From Bacillota bacterium (GTDB taxonomy: Bacteria > Bacillota > Clostridia > Acetivibrionales > DSM-1351): a stretch of DNA of 64,000 nt. The stretch spans positions 72,010 through 136,009 of the forward strand of contig JAEWOH010000062.1 in assembly GCA_023460955.1 (NCBI GenBank). The letters are read 5' to 3'. The notes beneath the pieces are model-generated. The model was not told the origin of the DNA. It worked only from the letters and a program-made list of their open reading frames with translations, and did not search any database. Shown piece by piece: positions 34,995 through 42,941 of this stretch. Every line of letters starts with the position of its first letter. The stretch's first letter is position 1. The position numbers were made by a program, and so were the translations under genes.

Positions 34995-35327
34995 ATGTTT
35001 TATGAGATAAGATTTCAAACCGGTGAAATGACACAAATCATAGATGAGATGAAAAAAGGAAAAATACCCTGCATGGATGTTAACGACAATGATGAATTGA
35101 ACTGGTTTATTAAGCAGCTTGAAACCAAAGGGATTTACAGGATAGAAGACATTCCCTTTGATAATAGTGCACGGGACAGAGTAAAGGAACCTTTATTCGA
35201 ATACCGGGTGGCTTTTTATACTTCCCCAATTAAAGCCACGGAGCTTAATGGCAAATCCCCACTTTTTATTGATATTTATTTCGAACCTGAGTTTGAAAGA
35301 ACATATGACCCCGTTGGAGAGATGTAA
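34995..35327 (+). CDS. Conserved-looking protein of unknown function
   Basis: This 110-residue soluble protein has a strong AAGGAGGA ribosome binding site and is one of few plus-strand genes. It begins MFYEIRFQTGEMTQIIDEM and ends in an acidic region with SPLFIDIYFEPEFERTYDP. No signal peptide or membrane helix is present. It is a single gene bounded by a promoter and a strong terminator. I do not recognise the family. Confidence 0.75.
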   Translation: MFYEIRFQTGEMTQIIDEMKKGKIPCMDVNDNDELNWFIKQLETKGIYRIEDIPFDNSARDRVKEPLFEYRVAFYTSPIKATELNGKSPLFIDIYFEPEFERTYDPVGEM

Positions 35328-35333
35328 TTTTAA

Positions 35334-35374
35334 AATCCTGGTCTTCCGCCACAGTGAAGCGGAAGACCGGGATT
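35334..35374. terminator. Strong bidirectional terminator
   Basis: AATCC-x-GGTCTTCCGC pairs with GCGGAAGACC-x-GGATT, about 15 bp, around a 9-base loop. A T run follows on the plus strand. It serves both the 34995 gene and the convergent GDSL-hydrolase gene. Confidence 0.85.
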
Positions 35375-35375
35375 T

Positions 35376-36500
35376 TTATTTTGTGCATACAGCCGTTATG
35401 GCTATATCTCCGTTTATTTGTGCGATTGGGACAGCTGCCGTGCCGTTATTCAAGGGCAGCGTGTATTTTACACTTTTCCCGATGGTAAGTACTATGGTTT
35501 TGGGCAGCTTGCAGCCTGCAGTTGGATTTATCTTAATTTTTAACTCGCCTGCTGCAACTGTGTTTTCCGCCTTTCCTTTTATAACATTCGCTTTGACTTC
35601 AAAGGGTATTTTATTCTCTGCTGAATAGTACATAAGTGTATAAATTACTTCATGCCCTTTTTTGGTGGGATGTGGATCAAAATTCTTACCCGTATCGGCG
35701 TTTGTAAGCTGCATTCCGCCAGGTGCTTTTGCAAACGCTGAGTATACATCAGCTACTCTGAAATTTTTACCGTTATCTGAAAGTTTAATGATTTTGGCGT
35801 TCATATTTTTTATTGCACTGTCAACTGTAACAGGCAAAATCTTTTCATACGGACTATAAATTGTCTGAACAATTAATTTTGCTTTAGGGTTTAAAGCTTT
35901 AATAAACGAAATAATATTCTCAAAATCACCGGGTTTATGTAGTTTTTCATTTCCTGCAAAGGTTTCAGCTCCCTTAAGAACATTATCTATCATATTTTTG
36001 AATTCATTTTCACTTAACAGCAATTTTAAAACTGCTCTTTGAATTTGGGAAGGATCCGCATTAAAAATATTTCTACCGTTTTCAATATTTTCGTTAACAG
36101 AATTCAAAAGAGGTATAAAAACATTGTTTCCGCCAATAGAAAGGGTAATCAACTTTGCATCTTTTATTTTTTCAACTGCTTCCTTTTGTTCCTTTGTTGA
36201 AGGCTTACTGAGAGCTTGGTAAAAAACAGTACTGTCAATCCCTTCAACTCCATAATTTACTGTGGTCATACCTGTTTTTTTTCCAAGCTTTATTACCGAA
36301 TTACTGGAACTGTATTTGTTTTTATCATCACCATTTATGTAGCTTTCAAGACCATACCCGGAGGCAATGGAATCGCCAAGTGCTATATATAAGGCTTTAC
36401 TTTCTTTAGCAGCCCGGACAGGGACTGAAAAAGAGAGCCAGTTTACGCAAGTTATTAAAAGACATAAAACAAATAGAATGAGTTTTTTTGCTAGTTTCAT
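35376..36500 (-). CDS. Secreted SGNH/GDSL-family hydrolase
   Basis: This 374-residue protein has a signal peptide (1-30) and then block I ALGDSIASGYG with the catalytic Ser, block III SIGGNNVF, and block V DPHPTKKGHEV with catalytic Asp and His. After about 290 there is a separate beta-rich C-terminal domain (IKINPTAGCKLPKTIVLTIG). It probably acts as a lipase/esterase or cell-wall deacetylase outside the membrane; the substrate is unknown. CGGGGG precedes the ATG. Confidence 0.85.
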   Translation of the reverse strand: MKLAKKLILFVLCLLITCVNWLSFSVPVRAAKESKALYIALGDSIASGYGLESYINGDDKNKYSSSNSVIKLGKKTGMTTVNYGVEGIDSTVFYQALSKPSTKEQKEAVEKIKDAKLITLSIGGNNVFIPLLNSVNENIENGRNIFNADPSQIQRAVLKLLLSENEFKNMIDNVLKGAETFAGNEKLHKPGDFENIISFIKALNPKAKLIVQTIYSPYEKILPVTVDSAIKNMNAKIIKLSDNGKNFRVADVYSAFAKAPGGMQLTNADTGKNFDPHPTKKGHEVIYTLMYYSAENKIPFEVKANVIKGKAENTVAAGELKIKINPTAGCKLPKTIVLTIGKSVKYTLPLNNGTAAVPIAQINGDIAITAVCTK

Positions 36501-36597
36501 TACTAAAACCCCCGTTACGCATTAAAATTGAGATATAAAAAGGTGTTTCAAGTTATATATTATTATAGCTTTAATACTTGGAAAGTTCAAATAAATA

Positions 36598-36637
36598 GCC
36601 CTGATAGGTAGCATATCAATGAATACCTTACAGGGCT
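36598..36637 (-). terminator. Terminator of the nucleotidyltransferase gene
   Basis: AGCCCTG and CAGGGCT, extended by AGGTA/TACCT, form the stem on the minus strand. The following tract (ATTTATTT) is only moderately T-rich. Confidence 0.6.
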
Positions 36638-36731
36638 TTGTAGTATAGGGTTATGTGGGTAATAACTTATATGCGGTCAATAACTTTGTTTCTTGTCACA
36701 CTAATTTAATTATAATTTGTTGCCGTTTGTT

Positions 36732-39206
36732 TTAACTACTGCTTACGTTGTCCTGACTTATGTTTTTTACTTTGCTTACATATAAATCCGTCAGCTCGTT
36801 GGCGTATTCTTCCGAGAACCCTTCACTTATAACTTTACATACCGGCTTTTCGGCATCTGGAAGCACCAATACCCAGCCCTTGTCGCCAAATATTTTTACT
36901 CCCTCTGTAGTTTCAATCCTGTCACCGTCATTTTCTTCTATTATAGCTCTGATAACCTTTCCTTTGGCTGACCATGGACATTTGACCTCTTTCTTTAGCA
37001 TATGGAAATCCGGTATCATATCTACAAGCTGGTCAAGACGGATCTTATTCAGTGCCATATAGTCAATTATCCTGACTAATCCTGATACCGCATCAAAATT
37101 CAATGCGAAAAAGTCATCGGAATCATTTTGGCTGATATCACAAATCATCTTCTTCATAAGTTCCTGAGTTGAGGTTTTTGTCCTGACAACTTTCCCCTCA
37201 TGTTCTTCAGCCATTTTTTCAATAACAGTGCTTGTATTAAGAGGGACAACTACCGTATTGCCTCTGGAGGTTTTCAGGTGAATGAGGCTTATAAGCGCCA
37301 TATACAAATCGTCAGAAATAACTCTCCCCTTTGTGTCCACAAGCATTATTTTTTCATTTGAATTCTCAAAATAAACACCAAAATCAAATCTACCCTGTCT
37401 TACAGTTGAAGTGAGAGTTTTAATATCTGAAAACATACTTTCTTTTTTCCGATAGTTACTCTCCAGTTTTGGGTTAATGAAAGCATAATCACAATTTAAC
37501 TCTTCCAAAATCCTTTCAATGACTTTTTTAATAGGTTCCGTCTTTACAACTAGCGCAATTTTGAAATTATGCTCTTTTGCTTTGACGTTGTTTAAAATAT
37601 TTCTGCTATAGAAAATACTATGGTCTGGAATTTCCACCACCGGCTTAATTTCACTAGCCGGACACCTTATAAAATCCTCTCTCACGAAAGTATTTTCTAT
37701 TTTTCTCTCTTCTCCTCTATCGATATTGCTCCCAAGCTTGTTTAGAATATCTATTACAAGCATACTCTGTTCCTGACCCGAAGCTGAAATATGAATTCCT
37801 CCGTATAAGCCATAAAACCTTATAGCTGACCTTGTAACAGGCAGCAATGACGTACCAATATCATAGACTTCAACGCCGGCGGAAAGTAAGCCTGATACCA
37901 TTGAACTTTTAAGCATTTTCAAAGCATCAATATCATCACAACTGACGCCTATCTTTGAAGCGTTTTTACATAATGAACCGTAGGTAGCTCCCAACCTTGA
38001 AACAAACTCAGGTGTAATATCCACATTAATTTCGCCAAGTATTCCCCTGTTGCCGAATAAGTTCTTTGTGTACTTTGAGCCCCATACAAGATTTGAACAA
38101 ACATCTGTATCAACGTCTATATTCTTATTCGGCCAAACCTTTACACCGGGTCTGACTGAAGCACTTTTTCCGAGAATACAATTATCTCCGACAACTGCTC
38201 CTTCATAGGCTGAAGCTCTGCTATTAACATGTACCTTATTACAAAGTACACCACCTCTGATTTGTGCATTGCTCTTTATAATACAACCCTTCCAGATTAT
38301 GCTCTTCTTAACAGAGCTGCCTTCAAATAAGAGGTTATTATCTCCAATAACACTGTAACTCCCAATTGAGCAGTTTTCTTTTATAATGGTGTTTTTACCG
38401 ATAAAAACAGGAGGTTTAATACTTGCCTCCCTTGAAATAACTGCACCTTCACCCGCCCAAACTCCCTGACGAATTTCTTTTGCATCTATTCTGATGTTTA
38501 CCTTTTTATCAAGTATGTCTTGATGGACATAAACATAAGCATCCAAATCGCCGACATCACACCAGTAATCTTCCGTTACGAAGCCGAACATCGGCCGGTT
38601 CTCCTTAAGCAGCTCAGGAAAAACGTCTTTGCTGAAATCGAACATCTGGTTTGGTTTTATATAGCTAAGAATTTCAGGGTTTAGCACATATATTCCCGTA
38701 TTTACGGTATCACTGAAAACCTCACCCCAGCTGGGCTTTTCCAGAAAACGTGTAATCCTTCCGACTTTATCTGTTACTACTACACCATATTCTATTGGAC
38801 TCTCAACTTTTTTAAGTACGAGAGTTGCAACAGAATCTCGTTTTTTATGAAATGCAAGTGCTTTTTCCAGATTGATATCGGTTAATGCATCTCCGCTTAT
38901 AACTATAAAGGTCTCATCCAAGAATTCTTCCGCGTTTTTAACACTTCCGGCAGTTCCTAAAGGAACATCCTCGACATAATAATTCAAGTTAACGCCAAAT
39001 TCGCTTCCATCACCAAAATAATCTTTAATAATTTCGGGCATATACTGAAGGGTAACTGCAATATCATTAATACCATACTTTTTAAGTAATTCAATTATAT
39101 GTTCCATCACCGGCCTGTTAGCAATTGGTACCATAGGCTTTGGCCGATTGCAGGTCAACGGTCTTAAGCGTGAACCCTCTCCGCCTGCCATAATTACAGC
39201 TTTCAT
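36732..39206 (-). CDS. Sugar-1-phosphate nucleotidyltransferase fused to a phosphomannomutase-like domain
   Basis: This 824-residue protein starts with the nucleotidyltransferase domain (1-235; GGEGSRLRPLT and RPKPM, metal Asp in ISGDALTDIN). Left-handed beta-helix hexapeptides follow (about 245-375), then a phosphoglucomutase/phosphomannomutase-like region (about 385-815). The mutase signatures are degraded: SASGQE stands where TASHNP is expected, and no DGDADR-like Mg loop is visible. It probably makes a nucleotide-sugar, with the last domain regulatory. GGATGG before the ATG at 39206 sets the start. Confidence 0.88.
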   Translation of the reverse strand: MKAVIMAGGEGSRLRPLTCNRPKPMVPIANRPVMEHIIELLKKYGINDIAVTLQYMPEIIKDYFGDGSEFGVNLNYYVEDVPLGTAGSVKNAEEFLDETFIVISGDALTDINLEKALAFHKKRDSVATLVLKKVESPIEYGVVVTDKVGRITRFLEKPSWGEVFSDTVNTGIYVLNPEILSYIKPNQMFDFSKDVFPELLKENRPMFGFVTEDYWCDVGDLDAYVYVHQDILDKKVNIRIDAKEIRQGVWAGEGAVISREASIKPPVFIGKNTIIKENCSIGSYSVIGDNNLLFEGSSVKKSIIWKGCIIKSNAQIRGGVLCNKVHVNSRASAYEGAVVGDNCILGKSASVRPGVKVWPNKNIDVDTDVCSNLVWGSKYTKNLFGNRGILGEINVDITPEFVSRLGATYGSLCKNASKIGVSCDDIDALKMLKSSMVSGLLSAGVEVYDIGTSLLPVTRSAIRFYGLYGGIHISASGQEQSMLVIDILNKLGSNIDRGEERKIENTFVREDFIRCPASEIKPVVEIPDHSIFYSRNILNNVKAKEHNFKIALVVKTEPIKKVIERILEELNCDYAFINPKLESNYRKKESMFSDIKTLTSTVRQGRFDFGVYFENSNEKIMLVDTKGRVISDDLYMALISLIHLKTSRGNTVVVPLNTSTVIEKMAEEHEGKVVRTKTSTQELMKKMICDISQNDSDDFFALNFDAVSGLVRIIDYMALNKIRLDQLVDMIPDFHMLKKEVKCPWSAKGKVIRAIIEENDGDRIETTEGVKIFGDKGWVLVLPDAEKPVCKVISEGFSEEYANELTDLYVSKVKNISQDNVSSS

Positions 39207-39426
39207 CAGATCCATCCTTTCACATTTTTGTTGTAAATCTCTACGGCGAAATTAAAGTGCATTTGATGAAACCCAAGGATCAACTGGCTTTTGAAAGTTG
39301 TTCCTAACCTGATTTATTTTATTATTTTTACCTTAACAAAAAAAACTATTCGACTTGGAATTGGTGAAAAATTGGTAAATATAACAGGAAAGCTGTAAAT
39401 TGTGGTTTTGAGTTGAAATATCGAGG

Positions 39427-39603
39427 TTATTTTTTCGTTTTATTAATAAGGATTTCATTGTATTTTGTGATTGCAGCATTTAGCATCTGGCTTGCGGATA
39501 TTATCTCTTCATCTATTAAGTTTGTGCCCTTTTCATTAATAAGCCTATATAAATTTTCTCGTAGTTTTTCAATATCGGACAGTAAATTAGTTAGTTCGCT
39601 CAT
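39427..39603 (-). CDS. Spo0E-like sporulation regulatory protein
   Basis: This 58-residue helical hairpin matches the Spo0E-like aspartyl-phosphate phosphatases that dephosphorylate Spo0A~P: LSDIEKLRENLYRLINEKG, then SASQMLNAAITKYNEI. The family SQxLD signature reads SQMLN, so the key Asp is Asn. GGAGGATTT precedes the ATG at 39603. The frame extends upstream to 39678, but that portion shows no family similarity. Confidence 0.75.
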   Translation of the reverse strand: MSELTNLLSDIEKLRENLYRLINEKGTNLIDEEIISASQMLNAAITKYNEILINKTKK

Positions 39604-39709
39604 ATCAAATCCTCCAGTAATAGTATGGAGAGTAAAGCAAAAAATATTCAAATAATGTACAGAGGGATTGCTCGGCAAACCAAGAATGGCTAAACATGGC
39701 TTGGTAATA

Positions 39710-40108
39710 TTAAAGTAATCGATTTAATATTGCCGGAATCAAAATGAGCAAAGTAACAATTGCAAAGCCGGAAGTTTTCCAGTGCCTATAATATAAAGCT
39801 TCTGTGATACCATAAGCACAAAACAAAACTGCTGCCATTAAAATTGTTGTTGCAGTATACCTGTGAAGAATATAGGAAGACAGTGACACAGCAAAAAAAG
39901 CTATTCCTGCAGTTAGCATGCATATAACCTTCAGCTTTAATTTATCCTCGGATACGTTTCTCGGCAGCTCCCCATGCTGCTTTCTGGCAGTTTTTAACCC
40001 ATCCTTTCTAAAAAGATGTGTTAGATTTGTTATTATCTCAAAAGAACCTAATGCTAGTAAAAAAGCTCTTAGTATTTCTTGCCCCCAGGACATATCTATT
40101 CCTAACAT
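39710..40108 (-). CDS. Membrane protein downstream of MarR
   Basis: This 132-residue protein has four predicted helices (EILRAFLLALGSFEIITNL; VICMLTAGIAFFAVSLSSYI; ATTILMAAVLFCAYGITEA; SGFAIVTLLILIPAIL). Its ATG lies one base past the marR stop, so it is co-transcribed and co-regulated. A target of MarR control involved in efflux or stress tolerance is possible; no family is recognised. Confidence 0.7.
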   Translation of the reverse strand: MLGIDMSWGQEILRAFLLALGSFEIITNLTHLFRKDGLKTARKQHGELPRNVSEDKLKLKVICMLTAGIAFFAVSLSSYILHRYTATTILMAAVLFCAYGITEALYYRHWKTSGFAIVTLLILIPAILNRLL

Positions 40109-40109
40109 G

Positions 40110-40538
40110 TTATTCCCCCTCAGATAGATTTTTGATAATTTTGTTAAGTGAACTATAAAGTTCCTCCTTTTGACTGTTGCTGAAGCCCTTAAGTGCTGAG
40201 TCAGTTACTTTTCCTGCCATTTCTTCTATTTCTTTAACGATGTTCTTTGCTTCAGCTGTGAGACTAACGGAATATGCCCTTCTATCCTTTTGTTCAAAGG
40301 ACTTATCAAGTAATTTTTTATCAATGAGTCTGCTTATCACCTCTCCGACTGTTGCCTTATCGGCTCTTAATTCCAGAGCTATCTGTGTCTGAGTCAGACT
40401 TCCTCTGCTGTCTAAGAGCTTGATGACTGACCATTGTGCTGTGGTTATTTTATACTTCTCAAGATATTTGTCCATTGATCTTTTGATGAGCTTAGCACTT
40501 GTATTAAGTAGATAGCCCAGAATGTTCTGAATTTCCAT
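40110..40538 (-). CDS. MarR-family transcriptional regulator
   Basis: This 142-residue winged-helix protein has AQWSVIKLLDSRGSLTQTQI, LELRADKATVGEVISRLIDK and the wing QKDRRAYSVSLTAEA. AAGGAGGCAAC precedes the ATG. The promoter immediately upstream is embedded in a 17-bp perfect inverted repeat, which indicates autoregulation. The partner membrane protein follows. Confidence 0.92.
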   Translation of the reverse strand: MEIQNILGYLLNTSAKLIKRSMDKYLEKYKITTAQWSVIKLLDSRGSLTQTQIALELRADKATVGEVISRLIDKKLLDKSFEQKDRRAYSVSLTAEAKNIVKEIEEMAGKVTDSALKGFSNSQKEELYSSLNKIIKNLSEGE

Positions 40539-40560
40539 GTTGCCTCCTTGTCGATTATTA

Positions 40561-40624
40561 TAGTAAGTACACTTATTGTTTGTGTGCTAATAATAAGTGT
40601 ACTTACTAGTTGAGCAAATGTCAA
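40561..40624 (-). promoter_or_regulatory. marR promoter with 17-bp perfect inverted repeat
   Basis: On the minus strand TTGACA (40619-40624), a 17-bp spacer and TACACT (40596-40601) form the promoter. TAGTAAGTACACTTATT at 40561-40577 recurs exactly in inverted form at 40592-40608, overlapping the -10. Each arm is itself near-palindromic, so two MarR dimers three turns apart could bind. Confidence 0.8.
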
Positions 40625-40734
40625 GTGTTGGAAAGAAGAGTAGATTGACTTATATTTGCTGGTTTGTATCAATTAAGTTGTCTTATATAAATATACGAAG
40701 TAAAATTAACTTCTGATAATGCTTATTAGCTTTA

Positions 40735-41121
40735 TCAAATTGCAATCCACCAACAAACTCCAAATTTATCTATAACAGTCGCACAACATTTGCTCCATGG
40801 AACTTCCTGAATGGGATTAATAATAACACCGCCATTACTCAAAATATTAAAGGCATTATAAACCGCCTCTTCGCTTCCCATCTCAAAAACATTAAACGTC
40901 ATAGTTTCCCATTTCATTTTGTGGACTATGTCTATGTCACAAGGATTCGCTGCCTCACTTAATGCTAAAAATCCTTCACCATCTACAGATAATTCACAGT
41001 GTGCATAAGCAGTTTTATCATCATTTCTCACTTCAAATGTGATTTCTGCACCAAAAGCTTTGCAATACATTTCTGCTGCTTCAAAACTATTTTTCACATA
41101 AACTTGAGTATAATTTTTCAT
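40735..41121 (-). CDS. VOC-family protein, PhnB-like
   Basis: This 128-residue protein has the PhnB/VOC pattern: KNSFEAAEMYCKAFGAEI near the start, a central CELSVDGEGFLALSEA, and the terminal DKFGVCWWIAI. Such proteins share the glyoxalase fold; many have unknown substrates. GAGGGAAAAT precedes the ATG at 41121. It resembles the gene at 58692 in this window. Confidence 0.85.
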   Translation of the reverse strand: MKNYTQVYVKNSFEAAEMYCKAFGAEITFEVRNDDKTAYAHCELSVDGEGFLALSEAANPCDIDIVHKMKWETMTFNVFEMGSEEAVYNAFNILSNGGVIINPIQEVPWSKCCATVIDKFGVCWWIAI

Positions 41122-41245
41122 ATTTTCCCTCACAAACCAATATAATTAATCTATAGATCGCTTTATTAAACGAAAGTCCAGTCATATATTTCCAGTATAA
41201 AGGTTATCCCTTTTCCTTGTCACACTGTTAGAACTTAAGGCCTGG

Positions 41246-41608
41246 TCAAAATGAATTATTGGACGAGTTATCAGAAAACGAGCTTCCGCCATCAAAACTG
41301 CTACTTGAGTCAAATGAATTACTATCATATGAGCTATTATCATAAGGGTTACTATCAAAGGAAGGGGATATATTCTCTAAATTGTCAGGGATGTTATTAT
41401 GATTAATATCATTATTAAATTCCATATTATCAGGTATTCCATTAAAATTCATATCATTATGGTCGAAGCCGCTATGAACAATGTTGTTGTCATTGAGCCC
41501 ATTACTTTTGTCGTTATGTTTTGTAGTAGAGTTTTTTTGATTCGTAATTACAGAAATTATAATAATTGCTATTACAATAACGAAAAAAATAAAGAAAAGT
41601 TTTTCCAT
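41246..41608 (-). CDS. Membrane-anchored Asn/Asp/Ser-rich protein
   Basis: This 120-residue protein has an N-terminal membrane helix (FIFFVIVIAIIIISVIT), then two DxNxxGIPDN-like units (DMNFNGIPDNMEF and DINHNNIPDNLEN) resembling Ca2+-binding loops of thrombospondin type 3 or dockerin repeats. A Ser/Asp tail with SFDSS/SYDSN repeats ends it. It is probably exported and Ca2+-binding. AAGGAGTAAA precedes the ATG. No family is recognised. Confidence 0.6.
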   Translation of the reverse strand: MEKLFFIFFVIVIAIIIISVITNQKNSTTKHNDKSNGLNDNNIVHSGFDHNDMNFNGIPDNMEFNNDINHNNIPDNLENISPSFDSNPYDNSSYDSNSFDSSSSFDGGSSFSDNSSNNSF

Positions 41609-41647
41609 GAAATTTACTCCTTTTTTAATTTTGACTAATTATAACAT

Positions 41648-41923
41648 TTAGTTGCCTGATTTACAATTGTTTCCACTATAGACTTCATTAGTAAACTGAG
41701 CTGGATGTTGCAGGTTATAACATGCAACTGTCTTAAAATGCTCAGCGAAAAGTTCAAGGTAATCATATTCCAATGCTATGATCCCGCCTATTTGCTCCCA
41801 ACAGTTTACATATAAGCTTAATCTATGACGAATCCCTATCATATTACTTATTATTTCTGAGAACCATAAAGCATCATCATGGCTCGCACAAATACCTACT
41901 GGTCCAGAATCTATAGTAGGCAT
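41648..41923 (-). CDS. Doubtful 91-residue frame, possible gene remnant
   Basis: The frame (starts MPTIDSGPVGICASHDDALW) has a plausible amino acid composition but no ribosome binding site before its ATG and no recognised family. It may be the remnant of a longer gene. Kept at low confidence because the strand is otherwise densely coding here. Confidence 0.3.
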   Translation of the reverse strand: MPTIDSGPVGICASHDDALWFSEIISNMIGIRHRLSLYVNCWEQIGGIIALEYDYLELFAEHFKTVACYNLQHPAQFTNEVYSGNNCKSGN

Positions 41924-41978
41924 TTATGCTTTTTGTGCGCCAAACATCAGATACACTGCATTCATGTTGTGAACAATA

Positions 41979-42584
41979 TTATTTTTTAAATAATAGCTTA
42001 ACTCCAAAGAATATAAGAATAAATCCTACCATTATGTTTAAAATATCAATCACTGTTTGTGGTAAGAACATGCTTATAATATCACCACATATTGCTACAA
42101 ATGATAAGAATAGCAATGTAGACAAAATACATCCCAATCCAAATAGAAAAAGTTGTTTTCGGTTTAGTTCATTTTCAATTACTTGAGTTGAGAATACCCC
42201 GCTCCAAAAAATGATCGTCAAAGGATTGGAAGCAGTTAGTAATAAACCTTGAATAAAAATATTCTGATTGGTCACATTCGCGAATAATGCTACGTTAGGT
42301 AAAAATGATAAATTTGTTATCCCAGTTATTGTATTTATCCCAAACAATACCAGTATAATGCACCCTAATACTTTAATAACAGATTTTATGCTTCTTCTAT
42401 TAATAATAACAGCTATACCGAGACCAGATAAAGTTATATATAAGCCATCAATAACGGCGATTGCCATAACAAGCATTAATCCCATCAAAAATCCATACTT
42501 AGCAGATGTTTTAAATACCATAAGACACATTGGTCCAATAGCAAGTTGTAATAGCATTCCGAATCTTAATCCCTTGTAAACCAT
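41979..42584 (-). CDS. LysE-family translocator
   Basis: This 201-residue protein has six predicted membrane helices and the LysE/RhtB features: GMLLQLAIGPMCLMVF near the start, GLMLVMAIAVIDGLYITLSG and TASNPLTIIFWSGVF. The family exports basic amino acids or homoserine lactone-like solutes; the substrate here is unknown. GAGGGGG precedes the ATG at 42584 with short spacing, so a start further upstream (42629) is possible. Confidence 0.85.
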   Translation of the reverse strand: MVYKGLRFGMLLQLAIGPMCLMVFKTSAKYGFLMGLMLVMAIAVIDGLYITLSGLGIAVIINRRSIKSVIKVLGCIILVLFGINTITGITNLSFLPNVALFANVTNQNIFIQGLLLTASNPLTIIFWSGVFSTQVIENELNRKQLFLFGLGCILSTLLFLSFVAICGDIISMFLPQTVIDILNIMVGFILIFFGVKLLFKK

Positions 42585-42941
42585 TTTCCCCCTCGATACA
42601 CCTATTTTTTTCACAACACACCAAACCATACTTTATTATTTTTCATTGTCCCTCCATATATAATAATATAATTCACATAATATTTTACTATTTACTTAAT
42701 AAATAATATAGTGAGGTAATTATCTTATACGCTACACTCAACAAATTAATCTTTACGGACCATTTCCTATGCTATGTAGTATAAATACATTGTCCTTTTT
42801 ATGAAAATAACCAAAGGAAACCTTGTTATTTACCAATAAGTACAGTAATCAATCAAATAGTTTGTTTAAGTCGCACGTGACTTAATCCATTCTCATAACA
42901 TAATCTTAGATTTACTTTGCTACTCTTTAACTAATTTTAAC
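42585..42941. other. Intergenic region between LysE and transglutaminase genes
   Basis: No coding frame is supported. A 20-bp palindromic site TTAAGTC-N6-GACTTAA lies at 42866-42885, downstream of the transglutaminase gene; it lacks a T tract. The rest is AT-rich and should hold the LysE promoter, which I cannot place with confidence. Confidence 0.4.

Noticed and set aside
40445..40672. 75-codon minus-strand frame overlapping marR
   Set aside because: Overlaps the marR start and its promoter repeat in another frame.
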